64,000 bases of DNA, taken from positions 1-64,000 of the forward strand of contig NZ_ATWH01000015.1 in NCBI RefSeq assembly GCF_000421145.1. The letters run 5' to 3'. The notes beneath the pieces are model-generated. The model made no database searches, had not been told where the DNA came from, and was given only the letters and a program-made list of their open reading frames with translations. The translations under genes and the position numbers were made by a program. The number at the start of each line of letters is the position of its first letter. The stretch's first letter is position 1. Source of the stretch: Glaciibacter superstes DSM 21135 (GTDB lineage: Bacteria; Actinomycetota; Actinomycetes; Actinomycetales; Microbacteriaceae). Of the stretch, positions 45,306-54,760 are shown piece after piece.

Positions 45306-46573
45306 ACCCCACCGCAACCACCTCAACGGTCGAAGCGCCCCCGACAACCCGTGAAGGTGGTGCAGCCAGGCGCCGCACCGTCGACCACAGCACCCGCGGC
45401 CTCACCACCTACCAGCTGAGCGATGAGCATCAGAAACTCAGCGACCAGGTACGCGACTTCGCCGACTCCGTCGTGGCCCCCGCTGCCTATGAGTACGACA
45501 CAAAGCGGGAGCTGCCGTACGACATCATCGCGGCGATGGGGGAGATGGGGCTGTTCGGCCTGCCCTTCCCGAAGGAGTACGGCGGCCAGGGCAAGGATTA
45601 CCTCTCCCTGTGCCTCGCCGTCGAGCAGCTTGGCCGTGCGGACCAGTCGATCGGGGTGACCCTCGAAGCCGGTGTTGGACTCGGGGCGATGCCGATCTGG
45701 CGCAGCGGTACCGAGGAACAGAAGCGCGAATGGCTGCCGATGCTCGCCCAGGGCAAGGCGCTCGCCGGATTCGGCCTGACCGAAGCCGACGCGGGTTCGG
45801 ATGCCGCCGGCACGAAGACCACGGCCAACCTCGAGAACGGCCAGTGGGTGATCAACGGCACGAAGCAGTTCATCACCAACTCGGGCACCGAGATTACCAA
45901 ATTGGTCACCATCACCGCTGTCACCGGCGAATCCACCCGGCCGGACGGCTCGGTGAAGAAGGAACTCACGGCCATCCTGGTGCCGACGGACACGCCGGGA
46001 TTCACCGTTGAACCCAGCTATGACAAGGTCGGCTGGCACACGTCTGATACGCATCCGCTGACGCTCACCGACGTGCGTGTTCCGGAGGCCAACCTGCTCG
46101 GGGAGCGCGGGCGCGGATTCGCGAACTTCATCCAGACGCTCGATGAGGGGCGCGTTGCCTTCTCGGCTCTCTGCACCGGCGCGGCGCAGGGCTGCCTCGA
46201 GGAGGCACTGCGCTACTCAAAGACCCGCAACGTGTTCGGCCGCAACATCGGCTCGAACCAGCACATCGCGTTCACCATCGCCAGGATGCAGGCGCGAGTG
46301 CACGCCGCCCGCCTGGCGTACTACGACGCAGCTCTGAAGTTGGTAGCGGGCCAGCCGTTCAAGATGGAAGCCAGCCTCGCCAAGATGATCGGCAGCGAAG
46401 CCGCGATGGACAACGCTCGCGACGCCACCCAGATCTTCGGCGGGTACGGCTTCATGAACGAGAATCCGGTCGCCCGTCACTACCGCGACTCCAAGATCCT
46501 CGAGATCGGCGAGGGCACGACAGAGGTGCAACTCATGGTGATCTCTCGCGAACTGGGTCTCGACACGCTCTAA
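45302..46573 (+). CDS. Acyl-CoA dehydrogenase (isovaleryl-CoA-like)
   Basis: This 423-residue flavoprotein has the ACAD motifs [15 protein letters not shown] and [13 protein letters not shown]. The C-terminal IGEGTTEVQ region supplies the catalytic Glu. In a leucine locus it should oxidise isovaleryl-CoA to 3-methylcrotonyl-CoA; it corresponds in position to FadE19 of mycobacteria. ATG overlaps the accA1 stop by ATGA. Confidence 0.93.
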   Translation: MNPTATTSTVEAPPTTREGGAARRRTVDHSTRGLTTYQLSDEHQKLSDQVRDFADSVVAPAAYEYDTKRELPYDIIAAMGEMGLFGLPFPKEYGGQGKDYLSLCLAVEQLGRADQSIGVTLEAGVGLGAMPIWRSGTEEQKREWLPMLAQGKALAGFGLTEADAGSDAAGTKTTANLENGQWVINGTKQFITNSGTEITKLVTITAVTGESTRPDGSVKKELTAILVPTDTPGFTVEPSYDKVGWHTSDTHPLTLTDVRVPEANLLGERGRGFANFIQTLDEGRVAFSALCTGAAQGCLEEALRYSKTRNVFGRNIGSNQHIAFTIARMQARVHAARLAYYDAALKLVAGQPFKMEASLAKMIGSEAAMDNARDATQIFGGYGFMNENPVARHYRDSKILEIGEGTTEVQLMVISRELGLDTL

Positions 46574-46622
46574 TGGATTCAGTGCCATGGGCAACGCCGC
46601 GGCAAATCGACGGGAGAACGGC

Positions 46623-47384
46623 ATGATCGACAAAGTTGTCAGCAGTGCGGCAGAGGCGGTCGCTGATATCCCGGACGGGGCATCCCTCGCCGTCGGCGGC
46701 TTCGGCCTGTGCGGGATTCCCGCAACGCTCATCCAGGCGCTACACGATGCTGGCATCGGCGACCTCGAGACCATCAGCAACAACTGCGGCGTCGACGACT
46801 GGGGGCTGGGGATACTGCTGGCCGACCACCGCATCCGTCGCACGGTCAGTTCCTATGTCGGCGAGAATGCGGAGTTCGCCCGTCAGTTCCTTTCCGGTGA
46901 GCTCGAGGTCGAGCTCACACCGCAAGGCACGCTGGCCGAACGGATGCGCGCGGGCGGAGCCGGGATCCCTGCCTTCTACACCCCCGCGGGGGTGGGAACC
47001 CAGATCTCCGAAGGGGGCCTTCCGCAACGCTACGACGGTGCCGGGGGAATCGAGAAGGCGTCAGAGCCGCGCGAGGTGCGCGACTTCGACGGTAACGACT
47101 ACGTGCTCGAGCGTTCGGTGAGGCCCGATTTCGCACTGGTTCACGCGCAGAAGGGCGACCGCTACGGCAACCTGGTCTTCCACGCCGCCGCAATGAACTT
47201 CAACCCGCTCGCCGCAGCCTGCGGTCGCATCACCATTGCCGAAGTCGAAGAACTCGTCGAACCCGGAGAACTCGATCCGGCTGATGTGCACACGCCGGGG
47301 ATCTTCGTGCAGCGGGTCGTCGTCGTCGGCGACTCGGAGAAGCGCATCGAGCGGCGCACAGTCAGCGACAGGCAGGGAGCATAA
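46623..47384 (+). CDS. scoA: 3-oxoacid/acyl CoA-transferase subunit A
   Basis: The 253-residue family I CoA-transferase alpha subunit has [16 protein letters not shown] near the start and GTQISEGG loops. It acts with subunit B to move CoA between succinyl-CoA and an acid such as acetoacetate or itaconate. ATG 46623 follows GGGAGA; the frame opens earlier at 46587. Confidence 0.93.
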   Translation: MIDKVVSSAAEAVADIPDGASLAVGGFGLCGIPATLIQALHDAGIGDLETISNNCGVDDWGLGILLADHRIRRTVSSYVGENAEFARQFLSGELEVELTPQGTLAERMRAGGAGIPAFYTPAGVGTQISEGGLPQRYDGAGGIEKASEPREVRDFDGNDYVLERSVRPDFALVHAQKGDRYGNLVFHAAAMNFNPLAAACGRITIAEVEELVEPGELDPADVHTPGIFVQRVVVVGDSEKRIERRTVSDRQGA

Positions 47385-47386
47385 CC

Positions 47387-48037
47387 ATGGCACTCACACG
47401 CACTGAACTCGCCGCCCGCGTGGCGCAGGAACTGGAGAACGGACAATACGTGAACCTCGGCATCGGAATGCCGACGCTGATCCCGAACTACATCCCTGAT
47501 GACATCGAGGTGGTCCTGCATTCCGAAAATGGAATACTCGGCGTCGGGCCGTACCCGACCGAGGAGAATCTCGATCCAGACCTGATCAACGCCGGCAAGG
47601 AGACCGTCACCGTCAACCAGGGCGCGGCCTACTTCGACTCAGCCACCTCCTTCGGAATGGTGCGCGGCGGACACGTCGACGTCGCCGTGCTCGGGGCGAT
47701 GGAGGTCGCGGCCAACGGTGATCTGGCGAACTGGATGATCCCCGGCAAGATGGTCAAGGGCATGGGCGGTGCGATGGACCTCGTCTTCGGGGCCAAGCGA
47801 CTGATCATCATGATGGAGCACGTCGACAGGAACGGGAACCCCAAGGTCGTCTCAGAATGCAGCCTCCCCCTGACCGGGCGCGGCTGCGTCGACCTGATCG
47901 TGACGGACTTCGCCGTGATCGAGGTGACGGATGCCGGACTGGTTCTGCGGGAGGTCGCACCGGGCGTGAGCGTCGAAGAGGTCGTTGCCGCCACCGGGGC
48001 CCCGCTCACCGTGGCAGACGACGTGGTGCACGCATGA
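47387..48037 (+). CDS. scoB: 3-oxoacid/acyl CoA-transferase subunit B
   Basis: The 216-residue beta subunit carries the catalytic glutamate in SENGILG and the [14 protein letters not shown] strand. Acetoacetate is the end product of leucine breakdown, so activation to acetoacetyl-CoA fits; itaconate activation is an alternative in this gene set. It lies two bases after scoA. Confidence 0.94.
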   Translation: MALTRTELAARVAQELENGQYVNLGIGMPTLIPNYIPDDIEVVLHSENGILGVGPYPTEENLDPDLINAGKETVTVNQGAAYFDSATSFGMVRGGHVDVAVLGAMEVAANGDLANWMIPGKMVKGMGGAMDLVFGAKRLIIMMEHVDRNGNPKVVSECSLPLTGRGCVDLIVTDFAVIEVTDAGLVLREVAPGVSVEEVVAATGAPLTVADDVVHA

Positions 48038-48567
48038 CCGCACTCCCTGACGATTCCACGCCACCTGCCGATTCCACGCCACCGGGCAGGACCGTGCTGC
48101 AGCGCGGCCTCTACTTCGAGGAATTCGAACCGGGCACCACCTACCTGCACCGCCCTGGGCGCACCGTCACCGAGGCAGACAACGTGCTGTTCACCACGCT
48201 CACCATGAACACGCAGAGCCTGCACCTCGACGCAGCCTGGTCTGCTGGACAACCATTCGGGCAGCGCCTGGTGAACTCGATGTTCACCCTGTCGACGCTC
48301 GTCGGGGCATCCGTCGCCCAGCTCACCCAGGGCACCATCGTGGCCAATCTCGGGTTCACGGAGGTGTCGTTCCCGCACCCGCTCTATCACGGCGACACCC
48401 TCTACTCTGAGACGCTCGTGACCGAGAAGCGGCTATCGGAGTCGCGGCCCGGCCAGGGCATCGTCACCCTCGCGCACACCGGCCGCAATCAGGATGGTGT
48501 GATTGTGGCGAGGGCCGCCCGATCGACGCTGGTGTGGTGCCAGAGCGCGCACGAGGGCAAGTCGTGA
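48034..48567 (+). CDS. MaoC-like acyl-CoA hydratase
   Basis: The 177-residue hot-dog protein has the MaoC core ([12 protein letters not shown] and [17 protein letters not shown]). The M. tuberculosis counterpart Rv2499c hydrates itaconyl-CoA and methylglutaconyl-CoA-type substrates. The N-terminus contains a tandem [12 protein letters not shown] repeat. ATG overlaps the scoB stop (ATGA). Confidence 0.9.
   Translation: MTALPDDSTPPADSTPPGRTVLQRGLYFEEFEPGTTYLHRPGRTVTEADNVLFTTLTMNTQSLHLDAAWSAGQPFGQRLVNSMFTLSTLVGASVAQLTQGTIVANLGFTEVSFPHPLYHGDTLYSETLVTEKRLSESRPGQGIVTLAHTGRNQDGVIVARAARSTLVWCQSAHEGKS
48052..48087 (+). repeat. 18-base in-frame tandem duplication
   Basis: Two nearly identical 18-base units (48052-48069 and 48070-48087) begin GATTCCACGCCACC and encode DSTPPA and DSTPPG in the MaoC N-terminus. 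Confidence 0.85.
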
Positions 48568-49370
48568 CCTTCGCGATGGGCCCGGCCCTCCTCTTCTGCC
48601 CCGCCGATCGGCCGGAGCGTTACGCGAAGGCCGCTGAACGCGCCGACGCGGTGATCATCGACCTCGAAGACGCCGTTTCGCCGCCGGCCCGCGACGGTGC
48701 CAGGGAGGCACTGGTCGCCAGCCGACTCGATCCGGCGCGCACCATCGTGCGGGTCAACGCCGCCGATACCGATGACTTCGGGCTCGACCTGGCCGCGCTG
48801 CGGCAGACGTCATATCGCACCGTCATGCTGCCGAAGATCGAGGGTGCGGAGCAGGCATCGGCCCTCGACGGCTTCGGCGTCATCGGTCTCTGCGAGAGCG
48901 CGGCGGGGGTGCTCGCCGCGCCGTTGATCGCGGCCGCGCCGAACGTGGTCGCTCTGATGTGGGGAGCAGAAGACCTGGTCGCGTCGCTCGGCGGTAGTTC
49001 CAGCAGGTTCCCAGACGGCCGGTATCGGGAGGTTGCCCGGCACGCGAGGTCGTCGGTGCTCCTGGCCGCGGGCGCCGCAGGGAAGGCGGCGATTGACAGC
49101 GTGTTCCTCGACATCGGCGATTCTGCAGCTCTGGCAGAGGAAGCCCAGGACGCGGTGGCGAGTGGCTTCGCGGCCACCGCCTGCATCCACCCCAGCCAGG
49201 TGGCGGTCATCCGTGACGCGTATCGCCCGGCAGACGACGAGGTCGCTCACGCTGAGGCGCTCCTGGCTGCCGCTGCCACCGAGCGCGGCGTCTTCCAGTA
49301 TCGGGGGCGCATGGTCGACGGCCCGGTGTTGCGCCACGCCGAAGCTGTTCTCCGCCGCGCTGCCCGCTGA
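48564..49370 (+). CDS. CitE-like beta-hydroxyacyl-CoA lyase
   Basis: This 268-residue HpcH/CitE TIM-barrel protein has FCPADRPERYAKAAERADAVIIDLEDAV, an LPKIEGAEQ strand and a GAEDL motif. Its position matches Rv2498c, an (R)-specific lyase that cleaves HMG-CoA-like and citramalyl-CoA-type substrates for leucine and itaconate use. No classical HMG-CoA lyase is in view. GTG 48564 overlaps the MaoC stop. Confidence 0.9.
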   Translation: MTFAMGPALLFCPADRPERYAKAAERADAVIIDLEDAVSPPARDGAREALVASRLDPARTIVRVNAADTDDFGLDLAALRQTSYRTVMLPKIEGAEQASALDGFGVIGLCESAAGVLAAPLIAAAPNVVALMWGAEDLVASLGGSSSRFPDGRYREVARHARSSVLLAAGAAGKAAIDSVFLDIGDSAALAEEAQDAVASGFAATACIHPSQVAVIRDAYRPADDEVAHAEALLAAAATERGVFQYRGRMVDGPVLRHAEAVLRRAAR

Positions 49371-49405
49371 CCCACGCGTCGCCGTTTCGCACGCACACAC
49401 CTCCC

Positions 49406-49467
49406 ACGCGCCATTCGCGCGCGGATGCGCCATGCGTGCGTGGTGCATGCGCGCGTAAGTGGCGCGT
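49406..49467. terminator. Long hairpin between convergent genes
   Basis: ACGCGCCA (49406-49413) pairs with TGGCGCGT (49460-49467), and inner CGCGCGC arms (49416-49423 with 49449-49455) extend the stem. It lies between the CitE-like gene and the convergent peroxidase gene, so it could terminate both; there is no clear T-tract. Confidence 0.55.
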
Positions 49468-49499
49468 CGTCGGGTCTCAGCCCGAGGACCGGGTTGGGC

Positions 49500-50000
49500 T
49501 CAGGCCGTGCGCGCCGTGGCGAGGGCGCGCTCGACGGCGCTCGCGATCTCTTCAGAGCCCGGTTCGACTTTCGACGCGAATCGCTCGACGACATTCCCGC
49601 CGGCGCCCACCAGGAACTTCTCGAAATTCCACTTCACCAGCCCTGGCAGCACGCCGTGCTTGAACTTCGTCAACTCGGCGTAGAGCGGATGCTGGTGCTT
49701 TCCCCGCACGTCGACCTTCGCGGTCAGAGGGAAGGTCACGCCGAAGTTCACCTGGCAGAAGGACTCGATCTCGTTGTCCGTGCCCGGTTCCTGGTTCATG
49801 AACTGGTTGCACGGGAGACCGAGTACAACAAAACCGTCGTCCTGATATTTTTCGAACAGCGCCTGCAACCCGGCGTACTGGGGAGTGAAGCCGCATTTTG
49901 ATGCCACATTCACCACCAGAACTGTTTTTCCACGGAACTCGCCGAAGGTGGTCTCCGTCCCGTCGATCATGGTGAGTGGAATGTCATAGAGGTCGGTCAT
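49500..50000 (-). CDS. Glutathione peroxidase-family thiol peroxidase
   Basis: The 166-residue protein has the catalytic Cys in ASKCGFTPQY, the LPCNQFMNQEPG motif and WNFEKF. It is a Cys-type, non-selenium enzyme, and actinobacterial homologs usually use thioredoxin rather than glutathione. It reduces peroxides in the cytosol. Confidence 0.95.
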   Translation of the reverse strand: MTDLYDIPLTMIDGTETTFGEFRGKTVLVVNVASKCGFTPQYAGLQALFEKYQDDGFVVLGLPCNQFMNQEPGTDNEIESFCQVNFGVTFPLTAKVDVRGKHQHPLYAELTKFKHGVLPGLVKWNFEKFLVGAGGNVVERFASKVEPGSEEIASAVERALATARTA

Positions 50001-50168
50001 AGTACGAATCTATGCCCGCGCCCTACATGCGCGCTGCGAACGACGGATCTGTCTTCGAATCCCCGATCGGTGCGGCGTTTCGGATGCATTTTGGCGTCGC
50101 TTCGGCGGTTCGCCGCCGAGTTTCGGTGGTCGGGCATATCCTCTGGAGAACGGAGGAGGGAGGACCAC

Positions 50169-51176
50169 GTGGAACCCCTGGTTGCTCCCGGTCCGGCGCC
50201 CGTCGCCGTGCAGAACACCGCGCCGGCACCCGAACTGCTGTCGCCGCGTGAGTCCAGCGCACGCCGACTGATACCCGACACCGATCTGCGTGTGCATCCA
50301 CTGGCCTTGGGTGGGAGCGTCTTCGGCTGGACGGCAGACGGCGATACCAGCACACGCATTCTCGACCGACACCGTGAACTCGGCGGCAACTTCATCGATA
50401 CTGCAGACAGTTACGCGGCCGGTCGCAGCGAAACGATCATCGGCGGCTGGCTGCACTCCCGTCACGCACGAGCCGACGTCGTCATCGCCACCAAGATCGG
50501 CCGCAACCTTGACAATCCAGGGCTCAGCCCGCGCAGCATCATCGGGGCGGTGCAGGCGTCGCTCCAACGGCTGCAGACCGACTACATCGACCTGTTGTAC
50601 TTTCATCTCGACGACGCGGCAGTTCCGCTCGAGGAGAGCCTGGGCGCCGTCGACGTTCTCCTGCGCAGCGGCCAAGTGCGCTACCTCGCCGCCTCGAACT
50701 TCACGGCGGAGCGCCTGATGGAGGCACGGGTACTCGCCGCCAATGGACTACCGCGCTTTGTCGCGCTGCAGAGCCATTACAACCTGGTGAGAAGAGCGGA
50801 GTTCGAATCGTCCCTTGCGCTCGTCACGCAGGCGCAAGGACTCGCGATGATGCCCTACTTCGCCCTCGCGCACGGGTTCCTCGGCGGCAAGTACCGGTCG
50901 AAGTCCGACACATCGGCGACGGCACGAGGTGCCAGAGCCGCGATCTATCTGAATCGCAAGGCGCTGCGAGTATTGCGTGCCGTCGAGCGAGTCGCATCCG
51001 ATCACCGGGTCGTACCGGCCACCATCGCCCTCGCCTGGCTATTGGCCCGCAGCACCGTTGTGGCTCCGGTGACCGGCGCAAGCAGCCCGGAACAGGTCGA
51101 AGCGCTGGTGGCTGCCGCCGGCATCCGTCTCTCTCGGGCTGAACTGATTGAACTCGACCGCGTCTCGCTGGTGTGA
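50169..51176 (+). CDS. Aldo/keto reductase
   Basis: The 335-residue TIM barrel has the AKR motifs: Asp/Tyr in NFIDTADSYAAGRSE, Lys in IATKIG, and YFHLDD in the His position. C-terminal NADPH-site sequence is present (PVTGASSPEQVEAL). Substrate unknown. GTG 50169 follows a very strong GGAGGAGGGAGG; the frame also opens at 50070. Confidence 0.92.
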   Translation: MEPLVAPGPAPVAVQNTAPAPELLSPRESSARRLIPDTDLRVHPLALGGSVFGWTADGDTSTRILDRHRELGGNFIDTADSYAAGRSETIIGGWLHSRHARADVVIATKIGRNLDNPGLSPRSIIGAVQASLQRLQTDYIDLLYFHLDDAAVPLEESLGAVDVLLRSGQVRYLAASNFTAERLMEARVLAANGLPRFVALQSHYNLVRRAEFESSLALVTQAQGLAMMPYFALAHGFLGGKYRSKSDTSATARGARAAIYLNRKALRVLRAVERVASDHRVVPATIALAWLLARSTVVAPVTGASSPEQVEALVAAAGIRLSRAELIELDRVSLV

Positions 51177-51188
51177 GGTTCGTTTCTC

Positions 51189-51779
51189 TCAGTGTGTTGC
51201 TTCGTCGAGAATGCGCTGCAGTGCGCGCAGGAGGGCAGCGTGGGCGGCGACGGGATCTCCGAGGTGGGCGCTGCCGAACGCACCGTCGCGCGCGAGAAAG
51301 AAGTCGTCTGCGGCGTCGCCTGGGTGGGGATGGCCGAGCCCGCGGAAGAGGCCCTCAACCGAAGCGACATACCAGTCGCGGTGTTCAGTCACGGCGGTGC
51401 GAACCGGATGCGCCGGGTCCGTGAACTGGGCGGCGGCGTTGATGAAGGGGCAGCCATGGAAGTCGGACGACATGATCTCGTGTGAGATGCCTCCGATCAA
51501 CGCCCGCAGGCGCTGCTCAGGGGTGTCATGGTCCACGTTCAATGCCGAGAGATAGTCGCGCGCGCGCCTGTCTCGACGCTGCAGGTAGGCGACGATCAGA
51601 GCGTCCTTCGACCGGTAGTACTTGTAGAAGGTCGCTTTGGTGACGTGCGACTCTCCGATGATCCGGTCGACGCCGACGGTGTGCACGCCTTCGTTGTAGA
51701 ACAACTCGTTGGCCGTGTCGAGGATGCGCACTTTTGCGTGAGTTGTTGGCCGGATAGTCGAATCCTTCAGCTCGACCAT
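51189..51779 (-). CDS. TetR-family regulator
   Basis: The 196-residue protein has an N-terminal HTH (GVDRIIGESHVTKATFYKYY). Its wording (YLQRRDRRARDYL, GCPFINAAAQF) is like the AcuR/NemR-type group that often senses electrophiles or alcohols. ATG 51779 is chosen for the upstream AAAGGAG. It converges with the aldo/keto reductase, which it may regulate, along with itself. Confidence 0.9.
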   Translation of the reverse strand: MVELKDSTIRPTTHAKVRILDTANELFYNEGVHTVGVDRIIGESHVTKATFYKYYRSKDALIVAYLQRRDRRARDYLSALNVDHDTPEQRLRALIGGISHEIMSSDFHGCPFINAAAQFTDPAHPVRTAVTEHRDWYVASVEGLFRGLGHPHPGDAADDFFLARDGAFGSAHLGDPVAAHAALLRALQRILDEATH

Positions 51780-52079
51780 CCGGCCAACTCCTTTGTGGGA
51801 CCCAGGTCCCGGTGCAGAGGGTGCTAGGGACACCCTGTTTTGTGACTCCCAGAGAGTCGGGACTCTCAGAATGTGACTTCTTCCGGGTTCGGGCCGGATG
51901 GGGAATTAGTGACTCTGTGACGCACGGATGCGTCGGTGAGCCGAACACCGGAATCGATGTTTTGGGGGTGGGCATCGATTCCAACATCCAGACTGTAGCA
52001 CAGAAATAGACAGACCAGTCTGTTGTCCTCATGTCGGATGCGACTCGGCACGAGGGCGTGTCGTAAGGTTGTGGGTGAC
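51780..52079. promoter_or_regulatory. 300-base divergent intergenic region with two palindromes
   Basis: No convincing gene is seen. Two inverted repeats stand out: GAGAGTCGGGACTCTC (51852-51867, about 75 bases upstream of the TetR start) and ACAGACCAGTCTGT (52010-52023, about 57 bases before the peptidase start). Either could be the TetR operator. The second is of the TAGAC-type seen with this TetR group. Confidence 0.6.
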
Positions 52080-53435
52080 ATGGACGGCGCAGTTGAGTTT
52101 CCCCTGGACCTGGCCGAACTGTCTTTCCGGGCAGCGGGCGATGCGTTGGTCAGGCGGAGCGTGCTCCCGAGTGGGGTGAGAATCCTGAGCGAGCACGTAC
52201 CCGGTTCGCGGAGCCTGACCATCGGCTATTGGGTCGCGGTCGGTTCGCGCGACGAACTGCCGGGGCACTTCGGCTCCACCCACTTTCTCGAACACCTGCT
52301 GTTCAAGGGAACCCCGACGCGGTCGGCACTCGACATTGCGATTGCGTTCGATTCCGTCGGCGGCGAGCACAACGCCATGACGGCCAAGGAGTACACCTGC
52401 TATTACGCCAAGGTGCAGGACCGCGACCTGGCCATGGCCGTTGACGTGCTCACCGACATGGTGACCTCTTCGCTGCTCGACCCTGACGAATTCGAGACCG
52501 AGCGGGGTGTCATTCTCGAAGAGCTGGCGATGGCGGACGACGACCCGGCAGACGTTGCAAACGAACGCTTCTTTGAAGCCGTGCTTGGCGAGCATCCGCT
52601 CGGCCGCGCCATCGGTGGCAGCCCTGAAGCGATTCGCAGTGCGTCGCGCGCAGCTGTGTGGGAGCACTTCCAGGCAAACTACCGGCCGCAAGACCTCGTG
52701 ATCACCGTCGCCGGCGCTGTTGACCATGACGTCCTGGTTGCGCAGGTCACCCGCTCCCTCGCGCAGGCAGGCTGGGACCCGGAGACGCTCGCGACCCCGG
52801 TCGAGCGGCGTACCGGCGGGGCGGCCCAGATCACCCAGGGAGAGGCGCTCAGCATCGCCCTGCGCCCGCTCGAACAGGTCAACATGCTGATCGGCATGCC
52901 CGGCTTGGTGGCAACAGATGATCGCAGGGTCACCGCGAGCGTGCTCAACTCGATCTTCGGTGGCGGCATGTCATCGCGCCTGTTCCAGGAAGTGCGCGAG
53001 AAACGCGGCCTCGCCTATTCTGTCTATTCCTTTGCGCCCGGCTATTCCGATGCGGGACTCTTCGGCATGTACGCCGGCTGCACACCGGCGAAGGCCGGCC
53101 AGGTCGCCGAGTTGATGCTCTCGGAGTTGCACCGACTCGCTCGGCACGGAGTCACTCCAGAGGAGATGCGGAGGGCGTCCGGACAGCTCTCCGGGGCATC
53201 CGCCCTTGCGCTTGAAGACTCAGACACCCGGATGTCGCGCCTCGGCCGTTCAGAGATCACGCTGGGGGAATTCGTCGACCTCGACGAATCCCTGCGACGG
53301 CTTGCCCTGGTCACGCCAGACGACGTGCAGGCGCTTGCCGCCGACTACCTCACCGGGCCGATTTCGGTCTCGGCCGTCGGGGCGCTGCCGGCCGACGCAT
53401 TCTCGGGCATTCTCCCGAGTGGCGTTCGACCGTAG
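52080..53435 (+). CDS. M16-family zinc peptidase
   Basis: The 451-residue protein has the inverted zinc motif HFLEH and a distal Glu in the ETERGVILEELAMADDDP region. A second M16 domain with GGGMSSRLFQEVREKRGLAYSVYSF follows. Homologs sit near pnp or dapB in actinobacteria and are cytosolic or processing proteases of unclear substrate. ATG 52080 is chosen since earlier in-frame codons read through the palindrome. Confidence 0.94.
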   Translation: MDGAVEFPLDLAELSFRAAGDALVRRSVLPSGVRILSEHVPGSRSLTIGYWVAVGSRDELPGHFGSTHFLEHLLFKGTPTRSALDIAIAFDSVGGEHNAMTAKEYTCYYAKVQDRDLAMAVDVLTDMVTSSLLDPDEFETERGVILEELAMADDDPADVANERFFEAVLGEHPLGRAIGGSPEAIRSASRAAVWEHFQANYRPQDLVITVAGAVDHDVLVAQVTRSLAQAGWDPETLATPVERRTGGAAQITQGEALSIALRPLEQVNMLIGMPGLVATDDRRVTASVLNSIFGGGMSSRLFQEVREKRGLAYSVYSFAPGYSDAGLFGMYAGCTPAKAGQVAELMLSELHRLARHGVTPEEMRRASGQLSGASALALEDSDTRMSRLGRSEITLGEFVDLDESLRRLALVTPDDVQALAADYLTGPISVSAVGALPADAFSGILPSGVRP

Positions 53436-53482
53436 CCGCACCTTCGCCCCAGCCCCTCCGCATCACACCGAAAGGGACAACG

Positions 53483-54085
53483 ATGCCCCATTATATTTAC
53501 CTCGTGCGTCACGGCGAGCAGCAGGATGCTGAACACGGCATGCCAGACGGCCCGCTCTCCGGACGCGGCAAACGGCAGGCGCAGCTGCTAGCAGAGCGAC
53601 TCGGCGGAGTTCCGTTCACCGGAGCCTGGCATTCGCCGTTGCAGCGTGCGGCGGAGACGGCGGCCATCATCGCCGACCGGCTGCCCGCGCTCACACCGGA
53701 GCCTTCTCCGCTGCTGTTCGACTGTGTTCCCTCCGGCAAGGCGCCAGAGACCCCGTCAGCCTACGACCCGTTCTTCGGTTCGGTGACGGAGGCGGAGATT
53801 GAGGCCGGCAGTGCCCAGATGGCGGATGCGACGGCCGAATTTCTGCAGTCTCGCCGCGGTGAGCGCCATGACCTGTTGATCACGCACAACTTTGTGATCG
53901 CCTGGTTCGTGCGCGAAGCTCTCGGTGCTCCCGACTGGCGCTGGGTGAGTATCAACCAGGCGAACTGTGGGCTCACTGTGCTGCAGCAGAAGCCAGGTCG
54001 ACCGTGGACGCTGCTCACCCACAACGACCTCGGGCACCTCCCGGTCGAGTTGCGCACCGGGCTTCCGGAGCAACTGCTCGTTTAG
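53483..54085 (+). CDS. Histidine phosphatase family protein
   Basis: The 200-residue protein has the catalytic LVRHGE near residue 7 and a second His in LLITHNF. It is a phosphoglycerate-mutase-like phosphatase; the substrate is not known. It is 48 bases after the M16 gene, in the same direction. Confidence 0.93.
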   Translation: MPHYIYLVRHGEQQDAEHGMPDGPLSGRGKRQAQLLAERLGGVPFTGAWHSPLQRAAETAAIIADRLPALTPEPSPLLFDCVPSGKAPETPSAYDPFFGSVTEAEIEAGSAQMADATAEFLQSRRGERHDLLITHNFVIAWFVREALGAPDWRWVSINQANCGLTVLQQKPGRPWTLLTHNDLGHLPVELRTGLPEQLLV

Positions 54086-54104
54086 CGTTGTGCTGCGGCG
54101 CTTT

Positions 54105-54704
54105 TCAGTTCAGCCGTTTGCGATACCAGTTCGTCGCATTCGGGTTGTCGTTGAACGGTTCGACGTTCTCGTAGCCGGCCCGCTGGTAAAGGGCCCCCGC
54201 CGCTTCAAGGCTGGCGTTGGTATCGAGCACCACCTCGTCTGCACCGAACTCTGCGGCGCGGCGCTCGAGCTCGGCAAGCAGCAGGCGTCCCCATCGTCGT
54301 CCGCGCGTCTGGGCCTGGAGGAACAGGTGCTTGACCTCAAACCGAACACCAGACGAAGAATCCTCGATCCGCCGGATGCCGCCGCAGCCGACGAATGTGC
54401 TGCCGTCTGCGTCAGATCGTCCATCCGTCGACTCGCCGCTTTCGGCCGCGCTTCTGTGTGAGGCGCTGCTGTGTGAGGCCCTGCTGTGTGAGGCGCTGCT
54501 TCGCGATGCGCTCACCAGCAAGAAGACACCGAGTGGCGGCAGAAACTGCTCTGGCGAGGGAAATGTGGTGCGGTAGGCCCCCTGCACGCTGGGAAACGAG
54601 GTCTCGCGATCGCTGAAATACTGCGTCAGCAGGGTGAGCGCACCGGCATCCGTCACCGACACGGTCGTGAACTCGGGAAGGATGTCGGGCACGGTCTCTG
54701 GCAT
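54105..54704 (-). CDS. GNAT-family acetyltransferase with Ser-rich repeat insert
   Basis: The 199-residue protein has a GNAT core (KHLFLQAQTRGRRWGRLLLAELE with the CoA loop, and GALYQRAGYENVEPF). Residues about 65-100 are a Ser/His/Ala-rich insert made of [RS]ASH[SR] pentapeptides, from a 15-base tandem repeat. The insert is likely a disordered loop. Substrate unknown. Confidence 0.88.
   Translation of the reverse strand: MPETVPDILPEFTTVSVTDAGALTLLTQYFSDRETSFPSVQGAYRTTFPSPEQFLPPLGVFLLVSASRSSASHSRASHSSASHRSAAESGESTDGRSDADGSTFVGCGGIRRIEDSSSGVRFEVKHLFLQAQTRGRRWGRLLLAELERRAAEFGADEVVLDTNASLEAAGALYQRAGYENVEPFNDNPNATNWYRKRLN
54454..54513 (-). repeat. 15-base in-frame tandem repeat in the GNAT gene
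   Basis: Three near-identical 15-base units of CTGTGTGAGGCGCTG on the plus strand (54454-54468, 54469-54483, 54484-54498) are followed by one degenerate unit (54499-54513). Confidence 0.9.
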
Positions 54705-54760
54705 GCCTCCAGACTACGACCCGTGCCGAGCGTGACGCAGGCGATTGATAGATTGGCAGC

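Noticed and set aside
49379..49470. GCGC-rich repeats as a CRISPR or mobile-element end
   Set aside because: No regular repeat-spacer spacing or target duplication; it is explained by a hairpin between convergent genes.
51526..52032. 168-codon minus-strand frame upstream of the TetR gene
   Set aside because: Its second half is the TetR gene read out of frame; the first half has no protein-like pattern.
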